The translations under genes were made by a program, and so were the position numbers. A stretch of DNA of 15,225 bases from an uncultured Lachnospiraceae bacterium (GTDB lineage Bacteria; Bacillota; Clostridia; Lachnospirales; Lachnospiraceae): assembly GCA_947174615.1 (NCBI GenBank), contig CAMWJQ010000038.1:1-15225 (forward strand). Direction: 5' to 3'. The notes beneath the pieces were generated by a model that worked only from the letters and a program-made list of their open reading frames with translations, made no database searches and was not told the origin of the DNA. Positions 7,798 through 14,785 of this stretch are shown here, in pieces. Every line of letters starts with the position of its first letter. Position 1 is the stretch's first letter.

Positions 7798-7826
7798 ATT
7801 TTATCACTGATTCCCGAACGATTCAA
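7798..7826 (-). promoter_or_regulatory. Possible promoter of the sucrose genes
   Basis: On the minus strand, TTGAAT (plus 7821-7826), 17 bases, then TAAAAT (plus 7798-7803), overlapping the last codons of the anti-sigma gene. Each box has two or fewer mismatches and spacing is ideal. It would start the GH32 transcript about 60 bases before its ATG. No terminator is seen between the anti-sigma gene and GH32, so read-through from the sigma operon is also possible. Confidence 0.4.
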
Positions 7827-8949
7827 CTACCTCAATCCACAATTCTTCCGCGCGATCATTCCACACGCGCACGCGCGCGATTTCTTCCGGCAGGACGGGC
7901 ATCGTAAAAAACTGGTGGGTATAAAAGGCTGTCGTTTCCTGCTCTGCTGCACCGTGCGCAGTTTCATGACCTTCCACTATGTCGCTCACAACGCTGCCAT
8001 CCTTCAAAACCACCTCCATATAAGTGCGCGTGATATCCCTGTGCGTGCCGCTGCCAGTATATTGGAGTGACAGCGGGGATATGGTCATGTTCTCTATATG
8101 AAGTCCCATTTCCTCGAGCGCATTGAGGGCTTGGGCATCCAGCGGTACTTCTCTCTGCTCTACAGGGTTTTCCAATGTAAATTCTGTGAGCACGCTGCGC
8201 TGTTCCTCTTTTTGCGCTTCTTTCTGTTCTTGTTTCGGTTTCTCCGGCTCAGGCTCCCGCACATGTCTGACAACCTCAATGATATCTCCTCTCGCAAACA
8301 TTCTGTCTCCGTTTGTCCATAACAGTATGCTCCCCGATAAAACACCATCCTCCACAATCTCATACTGATATTTTGTGATGAAGCCTGTCACTGCCTTAGG
8401 CTCCTGCCGGATGCGATAATCCAGCCGCTCATGGTCCGCGTACACAAGATCTTCGTGATAACCTGCCACTGTTCCGGCTTTCCACAGACTTGTCCCGCGG
8501 ATATCCGTTCCGGCTTTCAGCTCAGAAAATCCGTCTGTATCCTCATGGAATGCATAGCGGAACGGAACAAACAGATACGTCCCATCATATAAAGCTGCAT
8601 CTAATTTCAGGGTGCCATGTGTCATTTCGATCTCATTGCCAAGCGCCGTCCCGTACTGGGCAAAAATCGTTTTCTGTTCTTCTGTCAGTTCCTGCACATT
8701 TTCCGTAAAAAATCCCATCGCCTTTGCAAGCCTGTCCATCACCGAAAATTCCCCCGACGCAAGCACAGTCATGCCAGATACGAAGAGCACGCCTGCACAG
8801 ACTGCGGCGCGCGCCGGAAACAGTGTCTTGAACCGCACTGTATTTGGGGTTGCCGCTTCATGCGTCCGTATGCGCTGCCAAATGTTGTTTTTTTGTTCCT
8901 CCGTCATGCAGATTTGCTGATACGTTTTTTTATATAATTCCTGTTCCAT
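7804..8949 (-). CDS. DUF4179-type membrane anti-sigma factor
   Basis: A 381-residue single-pass membrane protein. About 46 cytoplasmic residues come first, then one membrane helix (about 47-66, ARAAVCAGVLFVSGMTVLAS), then a large extracytoplasmic part. The region just after the helix (SVMDRLAKAMGFF, EEQKTIFAQYGTALGNEI, TLKLDAALYDGTYLFVPF) resembles the DUF4179 domain common in Bacillota proteins encoded next to ECF sigma factors. A highly charged Glu/Lys/Gln linker (about 230-251) joins it to a C-terminal beta-rich domain. It should hold the upstream sigma factor inactive at the membrane until a signal is sensed outside. There is no zinc-binding HxxxCxxC motif, so it is not a classic ZAS-type anti-sigma. 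The ATG at 8949 has AGGAGG 9 bases before it, inside the sigma gene, and overlaps that gene by 20 bases, implying translational coupling. Confidence 0.8.
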   Translation of the reverse strand: MEQELYKKTYQQICMTEEQKNNIWQRIRTHEAATPNTVRFKTLFPARAAVCAGVLFVSGMTVLASGEFSVMDRLAKAMGFFTENVQELTEEQKTIFAQYGTALGNEIEMTHGTLKLDAALYDGTYLFVPFRYAFHEDTDGFSELKAGTDIRGTSLWKAGTVAGYHEDLVYADHERLDYRIRQEPKAVTGFITKYQYEIVEDGVLSGSILLWTNGDRMFARGDIIEVVRHVREPEPEKPKQEQKEAQKEEQRSVLTEFTLENPVEQREVPLDAQALNALEEMGLHIENMTISPLSLQYTGSGTHRDITRTYMEVVLKDGSVVSDIVEGHETAHGAAEQETTAFYTHQFFTMPVLPEEIARVRVWNDRAEELWIEVVESFGNQ

Positions 8950-9448
8950 CCGAAAATGCCTCCTTTTCCTGTGTTTGATTCTGTTGAAACAGCGCTTGCC
9001 GCAGCATCTTTTTTGCCCGCAGCAGTCTTGTCGAGGCAAGATTTGGCGTAATGCCTAATATGCCGGCAATCTCTTTCACCTGGTACTCCTCATAATAGCG
9101 CAGATACAGCACAATGCGGTACTTTGCAGGCAGCGTACACAACAGTTCGTACAGTGCGGACGTTTCCTCGCTGCCAGGCGGCGCCGCTATCTGACCTGCC
9201 TCCTCAAGTGGGCAGACATGCCGAAACCATGCGGACGACAGTGTGCTTTTACAGCAGTTTACTGCCACGCGGATAAACCATGCCTTTGCATGTTCACTGT
9301 TTTCGAAGCTGGGGCTTTTTTTCAGATACCGCACAAAGACCTCCTGAACCATGTCCTCCGCAAACTGAACAGAATTTCCATATGACATAGCAATCCGGTA
9401 GATCATGTCGCCGTATCGGGTAAACAATTCCTTTGCATCTTGTTCCAT
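8930..9448 (-). CDS. ECF-subfamily RNA polymerase sigma factor
   Basis: A 172-residue alternative sigma factor that directs RNA polymerase to a small stress or signal regulon. Sigma region 2 spans about 7-73, including the core- and -10-binding helices (QFAEDMVQEVFVRYLKK, HAKAWFIRVAVNCCKS). A short linker follows, then sigma region 4 (about 97-150) with a helix-turn-helix (LRYYEEYQVKEIAGILGI, then ASTRLLRAKKMLR) for -35 recognition. The size is typical of ECF sigmas. I chose the ATG at 9448 because AGGAGG lies 11 bases upstream; the ATG at 9499 has no such site and would translate through a tandem repeat. The gene overlaps its anti-sigma partner by 20 bases. The target signal is unknown. Many ECF sigmas activate their own promoter, so the repeats just upstream may be worth testing. 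Confidence 0.93.
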   Translation of the reverse strand: MEQDAKELFTRYGDMIYRIAMSYGNSVQFAEDMVQEVFVRYLKKSPSFENSEHAKAWFIRVAVNCCKSTLSSAWFRHVCPLEEAGQIAAPPGSEETSALYELLCTLPAKYRIVLYLRYYEEYQVKEIAGILGITPNLASTRLLRAKKMLRQALFQQNQTQEKEAFSDGTGII

Positions 9449-9467
9449 CGCCCAAACCGCCTCCTTT

Positions 9468-9510
9468 CTTTTGTCATATCTTTTGTCATAGAATGTCATA
9501 GAATGACATA
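9468..9510. repeat. Overlapping tandem repeats upstream of the sigma gene
   Basis: CTTTTGTCATA occurs twice with a 12-base period (9468-9478, 9480-9490), and GTCATAGAAT occurs twice with a 10-base period (9485-9494, 9495-9504). The end also forms an inverted pair, TGTCAT-AGA-ATGACA (9494-9508). The block lies immediately upstream of the sigma gene's ribosome site (9460-9465). The remaining divergent gap to 9589 shows only a 10-bp palindrome, GATGCGCATC (9538-9547), and no convincing sigma-gene promoter. Confidence 0.6.
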
Positions 9511-9589
9511 AAAGCTTGCATTTAGTTTACCATGATTGATGCGCATCTATTAAGAATACTTTACATCCTGCAAAAATCTGACAGCCTTG

Positions 9590-9618
9590 TTGACTTTTCC
9601 TGTATTTTCCTATATAGT
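9590..9618 (+). promoter_or_regulatory. SigA-type promoter of the FGE-like/HAD operon
   Basis: TTGACT (9590-9595), 17 bases, TATAGT (9613-9618): one mismatch from consensus in each box and ideal spacing. The transcript would start near 9625, about 30 bases before the ATG at 9656, which has AAAAGGAGG at 9642-9650. Confidence 0.72.
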
Positions 9619-9655
9619 TTAAAAAATAATCCATGTACTTCAAAAGGAGGCTGTT

Positions 9656-10609
9656 ATGTCAGAATTTTTAGACAATATTCGTTCCCGCATCGAGTCCTCA
9701 GGGATCAATTTTGAATTTAAGGGAACCATCAAAACGAGCATGAATCACATCGAGCGGGAAACTTGGGTTTTAGAATATGAAGGCGCTCAGTTTGTTTATG
9801 TCGCCGGTCAGAAAAACGTCACGTTAGGCTGGGACACCAGGCAGTGCCCCCTGGGAGACGGCGTATCGGACGCTCTGCGGGAATACTTTGAACAAGGACA
9901 GGAATATTATCAAGACCTAATAGATGAAATGAAAGAAGATTATGAGAATCAAATCATGGAAGCTGCCGCAAAAGGCAATTCCAAAAAAGCGGACAAACTG
10001 CGCGCGGTGCTGGCAGGGGAGTTGGACAATATAAAAGAAGAAATGAGGGATACAGGAAATGTCGATTGGGCATATTTCATGACAAAATGGAACGCGCACC
10101 TGTCTGAGTGTCTGTCACCGCTGCGCACTGCCGATATTGGCGATCTGATTGTGGAAGTGGACTGCCGCTATCTTGAGCAGGATGCACCCTCTTTGGAAGA
10201 TGCTGTCCGTTCTCTAAAAGAAGGTCCCTTTACACTGGCGACAGAAGATGAGTGGGAATATCTGTGCAATGGCGGTGCACGCACGCTGTTTCGCTGGGGT
10301 GATACCTTGAGTGATGTCCTGCCGGAAATTTTTAATGTGGGCTGCGTCAGCGATGTCAAGGAAAAGTCCATCTTAGAACAAGCCAATATGTTAGGCTTAT
10401 ATATTGCATATAATTCCTATAAATGTGAAATCATTGATAACACCATGTATGTAAAAGGCGGAGACGGCGGATGTTCTCTATGCGGCGGCGACGGCGCAAT
10501 CTATATCCTGCCCTGCTATACGGCTTTTTACCGCCAGCCAATCGAGGAATACCATCGTACATTGTCCAACAATTATTTTTGTTATCGTCGGATCATCCGT
10601 CTGCCGTGA
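9656..10609 (+). CDS. Divergent formylglycine-generating-enzyme-like (SUMF1-fold) protein
   Basis: A 317-residue soluble protein with no signal peptide. I read it as a divergent FGE-sulfatase/SUMF1 fold. QFVYVAGQKNVTLGWD (45-60) resembles the family's opening FvyVPGGtFtMG strand; DAVRSLKEGPFTLATEDEWEYLCNGG (182-207) matches the LPTEAEWEyAcRGG hallmark, followed by RWGD (213-216); MLGLYIAYNSYKCEI (245-259) matches the GLYDMhGNvwEW region; and YFCYRRIIRL (307-316) matches the closing GFRcvR strand. A charged helical segment (about 75-132) is inserted in the N-terminal half. The usual active-site area is replaced by a duplicated GGDG stretch with a CxxC (GGDGGCSLCGGDG, 268-280), so formylglycine-generating activity is doubtful. 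No sulfatase is nearby. The start is firm: a strong ribosome site lies 5 bases ahead. The gene heads a probable operon with the HAD phosphatase 22 bases downstream. True function is unknown. Confidence 0.6.
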   Translation: MSEFLDNIRSRIESSGINFEFKGTIKTSMNHIERETWVLEYEGAQFVYVAGQKNVTLGWDTRQCPLGDGVSDALREYFEQGQEYYQDLIDEMKEDYENQIMEAAAKGNSKKADKLRAVLAGELDNIKEEMRDTGNVDWAYFMTKWNAHLSECLSPLRTADIGDLIVEVDCRYLEQDAPSLEDAVRSLKEGPFTLATEDEWEYLCNGGARTLFRWGDTLSDVLPEIFNVGCVSDVKEKSILEQANMLGLYIAYNSYKCEIIDNTMYVKGGDGGCSLCGGDGAIYILPCYTAFYRQPIEEYHRTLSNNYFCYRRIIRLP

Positions 10610-10631
10610 CTGAAAAAGGAGAGAGAACCAC

Positions 10632-11429
10632 ATGGCAAGAAAAATAGCTTTTTTTGATATAGACGGGACGCTGACCTCAGAACTTGACGGCAGCATACCG
10701 GCAGACGCTGCCTCCGCGATCGCAGCGGCGCGTGCAAACGGAAATCTCATGTTCATCAACACAGGACGCTGCTTTCAAAATGTAGAGCGCCGCTTTCGGG
10801 AGATTGGCTGGGACGGATATGTGTGCGGCTGCGGCACCAATATCTACTGCGGGGGACAGGATGTTCTCCATGTGGCGCAGACCCACTCTACGACAATGCA
10901 GCTTTTACAGGCAGCGCGTGCGGCAGATGTGGATATATTGTTTGAATCCCGCAGTTTCGTGGCGTTTGACCGCTCACGCCCGCTGCATCACCCGGATGCG
11001 GTGTGCCAGTATGAGTCCTTTGCCCGCCGGTATGACGACATGCCGGAGCATCTCGAAAACCCAAATTTTTTTGCGGACAAGTTTGTTATCTGGTATCAGG
11101 AGGAAGCGCAGCTCGAAGCATTCCGCCGTGTCAGTGACAAATGGTTTGACTGCATTGACAGAGGCGGCACTTTTCGGGAATTTGTGCCTTATGGGTACTC
11201 CAAAGCAACCGGAATCCAGTATGTACTAAATCATTATCATCTGAATCTGTCCGATGCCTACGCCCTTGGGGACAGCAACAACGACCTGCCTATGCTCTCC
11301 TACGTGCCCCACAGTATTGCCATGGGCAACGCATCGCCAGAGAGCCTTTTTGCGCAGGTGGAGTATGTCACTGCCAAGTCGAGCTGCGGCGGAATCCGGC
11401 AGGCATTAGCGCATTATGGCTTTCTATAA
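10632..11429 (+). CDS. Cof-type HAD-superfamily phosphatase
   Basis: A 265-residue cytosolic hydrolase of the HAD superfamily, IIB (Cof-like) group, which removes phosphate from small molecules such as sugar phosphates or flavin nucleotides. All four HAD motifs are intact: motif I FDIDGTL with nucleophile Asp9 and acid/base Asp11; motif II NTGR with Thr44; motif III Lys191 (YGYSKATGIQ); motif IV GDSNND with Asp214 and Asp218 for magnesium. The large C2-type cap sits between motifs II and III (about 80-185), as in Cof/YidA/YbiV proteins. The ATG at 10632 follows AAAAAGGAGAG with about 10 bases of spacing. It is 22 bases downstream of the FGE-like gene on the same strand with no terminator between, so the two are probably cotranscribed. 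The substrate cannot be predicted. No strong terminator follows; the symporter promoter begins 24 bases after the stop. Confidence 0.9.
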   Translation: MARKIAFFDIDGTLTSELDGSIPADAASAIAAARANGNLMFINTGRCFQNVERRFREIGWDGYVCGCGTNIYCGGQDVLHVAQTHSTTMQLLQAARAADVDILFESRSFVAFDRSRPLHHPDAVCQYESFARRYDDMPEHLENPNFFADKFVIWYQEEAQLEAFRRVSDKWFDCIDRGGTFREFVPYGYSKATGIQYVLNHYHLNLSDAYALGDSNNDLPMLSYVPHSIAMGNASPESLFAQVEYVTAKSSCGGIRQALAHYGFL

Positions 11430-11452
11430 ATTTCTCTTATTGATACATCTAC

Positions 11453-11481
11453 TTGACACACCTATCGACCTGCGGTATAAT
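11453..11481 (+). promoter_or_regulatory. Perfect consensus SigA promoter of the symporter gene
   Basis: TTGACA (11453-11458), exactly 17 bases, TATAAT (11476-11481): both hexamers match consensus in full. Transcription should begin near 11488, leaving a leader of about 77 bases. A promoter this strong usually implies high expression or control by a repressor or by the leader. Confidence 0.88.
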
Positions 11482-11486
11482 AATTT

Positions 11487-11533
11487 CACTTTATCACATA
11501 AAAGCGTTGAAGTCCTAAAGTGTTTCTGTGATA
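11487..11533 (+). promoter_or_regulatory. Interlocked inverted repeats in the symporter 5' leader
   Basis: Two 7-base inverted pairs overlap: CACTTTA (11487-11493) with TAAAGTG (11516-11522), and TATCACA (11492-11498) with TGTGATA (11527-11533). The arms run A-B-A'-B', so the RNA could fold one hairpin or the other, or form a pseudoknot-like structure, but not a simple nested stem. They begin at the predicted transcription start, so they could also act as DNA operators. I recognise no known riboswitch class. Confidence 0.45.
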
Positions 11534-11564
11534 TTCATATTTTACATAGGGAAGGGTATTGAGT

Positions 11565-13100
11565 ATGCTTGTTAAAATTATTTTACTGTTATTGTTCTTT
11601 GGCTGTATGATTGCAGTCGGGCTGTACGCGCGCAAGAGCGCAAACAGCATGACGGATTTCGTGCTTGGCGGGCGCAGCGTCGGTCCATGGCTTTCGGCTT
11701 TTGCATATGGCACATCTTACTTTTCTGCGGTTGTGTTTGTGGGATATGCCGGGCAATTTGGGTGGAAATATGGTCTTGCTTCCACTTGGATTGGTCTGGG
11801 AAATGCGGTGATTGGCTCGCTGCTTGCGTGGGTTGCGATGGGCAGGCGCACGAGGGTTATGACACATCATCTCGAGGTGGCGACAATGCCAGACTTTTTC
11901 GGACGGCGTTATGACAGCAATGTCATAAAAATTGTGGCTTCCGCGATAGCGTTTGTGTTTATGATCCCCTATACGGCTTCTGTCTATAATGGGCTTTCGC
12001 GGCTGTTTGGCATGGCATTTGACATTCCCTACACGGTGTGCGTTATCACGATGGCAGTTCTTACCGGCGTGTATGTTATCCTGGGAGGATATATGGCGAC
12101 TGCCATCAACGACTTTATTCAGGGCATCATTATGCTGTTTGGCATTGTGGCAGTAATCGGCGCAGTGCTTTCCGGTCAGGGCGGATTTATCGAGGCCGTC
12201 AGAAAACTCTCAGAGCTTCCATCTGATGTGCCGGTCACCATGGGTCAGCAGGGTGCTTTCGCGTCATTTTTCGGGACAGACCCGCTGAATCTGCTGGGCG
12301 TGATTATCCTGACATCGCTGGGCACATGGGGACTTCCTCAGATGGTTCACAAATTTTATGCCATCAAGAGCGAAAAGGCGATTAAAACAGGAACAATTGT
12401 TTCTACTTTTTTTGCCGTGATTGTCTCAGGAGGCTGCTATTTCCTCGGCGGCTTCGGGCGGCTGTTTGACGCCCCGGCTCTGTACAAAGCAGACGGCTCT
12501 GTGATGTATGACGCGATTGTTCCATCCATGCTGTCAACCCTGCCAGATCTCTTAATTGGCATCGTGATTATTTTGGTGCTGTCGGCTTCCATGTCAACGC
12601 TTTCGTCACTGGTGCTGACCTCGGCCTCGACACTGACGCTTGACTTTATCAAGGGCACTATCGTGAAGGAGATGGATGACAGGAAACAATTGATTTTCAT
12701 TCGTGTGCTGATTGTATTTTTTATCGTGATTTCCGTTGTGCTGGCACTGAATCCGCCGACTTTTATCGCACAGTTAATGGGTATTTCGTGGGGTGCTCTT
12801 GCGGGTGCGTTCCTCGCGCCGTTTTTGTATGGTCTGTACTGGAAGGGTGTTACCAGAGCAGGTGTCTGGGCAAGCTTTATCTGCGGCGTCGGCATCACAG
12901 TTTCCAATATGTTTTTTAAATTTATCGCCTCACCCATCAACGCGGGCGCTGTGGCAATGATTGCGGGCTTGATTATCACGCCAGCTGTAAGTCTGGCTAC
13001 CCCCAAAATCAATGCCGCCCTTGTCAATAAAATTTTTCAGTGCTATGACAACACGGCGAAGGTGTCCAGCAAGGAATATCTAAAAGAGGAAGATCTGTAA
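11565..13100 (+). CDS. Sodium:solute symporter (SSS family)
   Basis: A 511-residue membrane protein with about 13 membrane helices that should import a small solute with sodium ions. It has the SSS pattern: NSMTDFVLGGRSVGPW (27-42) between TM1 and TM2, the hallmark GGYMATAINDFIQGIIMLFG (174-193), and in the TM8 region SASMSTLSSLVL (340-351), whose Ser344-Thr345 correspond to the sodium-site Ser-Thr pair of PutP. The C-terminal tail is polar. The ATG at 11565 has AGGGAAGGG (11548-11556) 8 bases upstream; a TTG at 11559 is too close to that site. The family includes proline, pantothenate, sugar and nucleoside carriers; the sequence does not settle which, and no catabolic gene beside it gives a hint. 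It has its own perfect promoter and structured leader, and ends in a long hairpin shared with the convergent hemerythrin gene. Confidence 0.92.
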   Translation: MLVKIILLLLFFGCMIAVGLYARKSANSMTDFVLGGRSVGPWLSAFAYGTSYFSAVVFVGYAGQFGWKYGLASTWIGLGNAVIGSLLAWVAMGRRTRVMTHHLEVATMPDFFGRRYDSNVIKIVASAIAFVFMIPYTASVYNGLSRLFGMAFDIPYTVCVITMAVLTGVYVILGGYMATAINDFIQGIIMLFGIVAVIGAVLSGQGGFIEAVRKLSELPSDVPVTMGQQGAFASFFGTDPLNLLGVIILTSLGTWGLPQMVHKFYAIKSEKAIKTGTIVSTFFAVIVSGGCYFLGGFGRLFDAPALYKADGSVMYDAIVPSMLSTLPDLLIGIVIILVLSASMSTLSSLVLTSASTLTLDFIKGTIVKEMDDRKQLIFIRVLIVFFIVISVVLALNPPTFIAQLMGISWGALAGAFLAPFLYGLYWKGVTRAGVWASFICGVGITVSNMFFKFIASPINAGAVAMIAGLIITPAVSLATPKINAALVNKIFQCYDNTAKVSSKEYLKEEDL

Positions 13101-13153
13101 AGTTTTTTCTTCTGGTACAAAAGCGATTACCGAACGATTGTCCCATTTGGAAC

Positions 13154-13212
13154 GGTTAATAAATTACTCACGCCAATGACTTGCCGGATGCTGGCGCAAG
13201 TAATTTTTAACC
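13154..13212. terminator. Long bidirectional hairpin between convergent genes
   Basis: GGTTAA (13154-13159) pairs with TTAACC (13207-13212), AAATTACT (13161-13168) with AGTAATTT (13199-13206), and CGCCA with TGGCG inside, around a 16-base loop, giving about 19 pairs with one bulged T and a 2x2 internal loop. T/A-rich arms give short U-runs on both strands (TTTTT at 13204-13208 on plus). It lies 54 bases after the symporter stop and 32 before the stop of the convergent gene, so it can end both transcripts. The rest of 13101-13244 shows nothing else. Confidence 0.65.
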
Positions 13213-13244
13213 ATTCACAAATTGCCTAATTTATGGTAAGTCCG

Positions 13245-14609
13245 TTACTGCCTTTTCTTCTGTTCAAAGAAATGATTCACTTCGTTTTTGATCGCTTCGG
13301 GCGGCAGCGACTTGGACAGATACCCCTCCGGTCTGAGCGCAAGCGCCTTTTTGACGCTCTCTTTGTCAACCTTGTTGGTCAAAAAAATGACAGATGTGTC
13401 ATTAAATTCTCTGTCTGAGCGTATCATTTCCAGCACCTGCTTCCCATTGCAGACGGGCATTTCATAGTCCAGCAGAATCAGATCCGGGCGGTCGAGCGTC
13501 ATGTCTCTGATTGCAGACATGCCTGATCTTGCCGTTGTCACTTCATAGTCATTTCCAAATAATTCCTGCATTGTATGCAGTATAAACTCCGAATCGTCCA
13601 CAATCAGCAGCTTCTTTTTTGGCGCTTCTGTCGTCTGGTTTTCCCCATCTTGTTCCAAGTATCTCCTGACTTCCTCCATCGCATTCTCTGTAATCATCCC
13701 CTCTCCATCCGCACTCTCGATCTGGTCAAACGAAGTCATACAGTATGCAAAATACCCTTTTCCGGTATCGAACAGCATACTAAACTGCGGGCTCTGCTTC
13801 TCATACACCATCTGAAACTGCTCATAAGACAGAAGCTGCTCCTCCTTTATCTGAAACTGCTGCAAAGACGGGAAACATCGCTTAATGCGCTCCACAAACT
13901 GCCTTGCCACATAGCCAGCCGCATGCATCAGCATCGTCCTTACTGCCTTCGATTTGATATTCATGACACCGCCAATGGCGCCCGCAATAAATTTTTCCTC
14001 AAAAATCAGAAAAAATTCCCATCGTTTCTTTTCCTTGGAAACCGCGATCAGGCGGTAGTAGATGCCATCCCCAAACTTTTCTCCCCCATAACAGTCACTG
14101 AGCAGACGCGGGTCCACCTGAAACATGCTGTGCAGCAGGCTTGCAACGGTCTGTCCCATCACTGCCTGCTCCTCATCGGGCAGCAGATTTTCCCAATGCT
14201 TTATTTGTTCACCACTCACAATCGCATGGTCCTCGATCAATGTATGTCCAATCAGCCATCCTGCGCACACGCTGAGAAAATGACGGATGGATTCCTCGGA
14301 ATAGTCAGTCCGCTCCAACTCCTTCTCAAGCGCCGGAAGCGTTCTTTCTCGAAAATTTTTATGAATATGCCGATGTGTTTTCAGCCCTTCATAGTGAATG
14401 GAAGCCATGTAGTCTTCCTCATCTGCAAAATGCTGAATCGCATGTTCCTTAAAGTACTTCACTGCCTCCTGACAGACCCAGTGGCTTTTTTCCTCCTGAT
14501 GTCCGAAATCCAACAGTTTGTTGAGAATGCTGAATAACTTTTTATGTTCTCTGTCAATAATCTCTACGCCAATATTATATCGTTCATTCCATTCCAACTG
14601 CGTTCCCAT
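13245..14609 (-). CDS. Bacteriohemerythrin - CheX-like domain - response-regulator receiver fusion
   Basis: A 454-residue soluble protein in three parts. (1) Hemerythrin domain (about 1-135) with all seven di-iron ligands: His22, His60 and Glu64 (HFADE), His79 and His83 (HRHIH), His122 and Asp127 (HTLIED); it should bind oxygen, or sense oxygen or redox state. (2) Middle region (about 150-320): I see a CheX/CheC-like outline, with a helix, a strand (EFFLIFEEK), GAIGGVMN, and a helix where the phosphatase motif ExxNxxxG would be; there the sequence reads MHAAGYVAR, so the catalytic Glu and Asn appear lost. (3) Receiver domain (about 331-450) with acidic pair Asp338-Asp339, phosphoacceptor Asp381 (LLDYEMP), Thr411 and Lys433, followed by no DNA-binding output. 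It probably links oxygen sensing to chemotaxis or two-component signalling. ATG 14609 has AAAGGAG about 8 bases upstream. No kinase is adjacent. Confidence 0.88.
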   Translation of the reverse strand: MGTQLEWNERYNIGVEIIDREHKKLFSILNKLLDFGHQEEKSHWVCQEAVKYFKEHAIQHFADEEDYMASIHYEGLKTHRHIHKNFRERTLPALEKELERTDYSEESIRHFLSVCAGWLIGHTLIEDHAIVSGEQIKHWENLLPDEEQAVMGQTVASLLHSMFQVDPRLLSDCYGGEKFGDGIYYRLIAVSKEKKRWEFFLIFEEKFIAGAIGGVMNIKSKAVRTMLMHAAGYVARQFVERIKRCFPSLQQFQIKEEQLLSYEQFQMVYEKQSPQFSMLFDTGKGYFAYCMTSFDQIESADGEGMITENAMEEVRRYLEQDGENQTTEAPKKKLLIVDDSEFILHTMQELFGNDYEVTTARSGMSAIRDMTLDRPDLILLDYEMPVCNGKQVLEMIRSDREFNDTSVIFLTNKVDKESVKKALALRPEGYLSKSLPPEAIKNEVNHFFEQKKRQ

Positions 14610-14672
14610 ATGCTTTTCTCCTTTGCCATCTTACTGCTATTGAAATATCCTTCAAATAACCTCTTTCTATAG

Positions 14673-14701
14673 TCTATTCCGCATTTGGCAAAGTTTGACA
14701 A
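14673..14701 (-). promoter_or_regulatory. Weak candidate promoter of the hemerythrin-fusion gene
   Basis: On the minus strand, TTGTCA (plus 14696-14701), 17 bases, AATAGA (plus 14673-14678). The -35 is good and the -10 is weak (two mismatches). It is the best match in the gap between this gene and the upstream permease terminator. Confidence 0.3.
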
Positions 14702-14710
14702 TTTTCTACG

Positions 14711-14743
14711 AAAAACCACGAACCTCTCTCTTGGTTCGTGGTT
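14711..14743 (-). terminator. Intrinsic terminator after the ABC permease gene
   Basis: A perfect 11-bp stem, AACCACGAACC (14714-14724) with GGTTCGTGGTT (14733-14743), around an 8-base loop. On the minus strand it is followed by a T-run (plus 14711-14715). It starts about 42 bases after the permease stop and also isolates the hemerythrin gene's promoter region. Confidence 0.85.
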
Positions 14744-14785
14744 TCGTGCTGACCTCCTTATCGAATCCCATTCTATACTGCATTA

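Noticed and set aside
9449..9499. Upstream start at 9499 for the sigma factor
   Set aside because: It lacks a ribosome site and would encode the tandem repeat; the ATG at 9448 has AGGAGG upstream and matches the usual ECF N-terminus.
9468..9510. CRISPR-like array
   Set aside because: Units of 10-12 bases directly adjoining each other with no spacers; a simple tandem repeat.
13575..14537. 320-codon plus-strand frame over the hemerythrin fusion
   Set aside because: Antisense shadow of a gene whose metal ligands and receiver residues are all intact.
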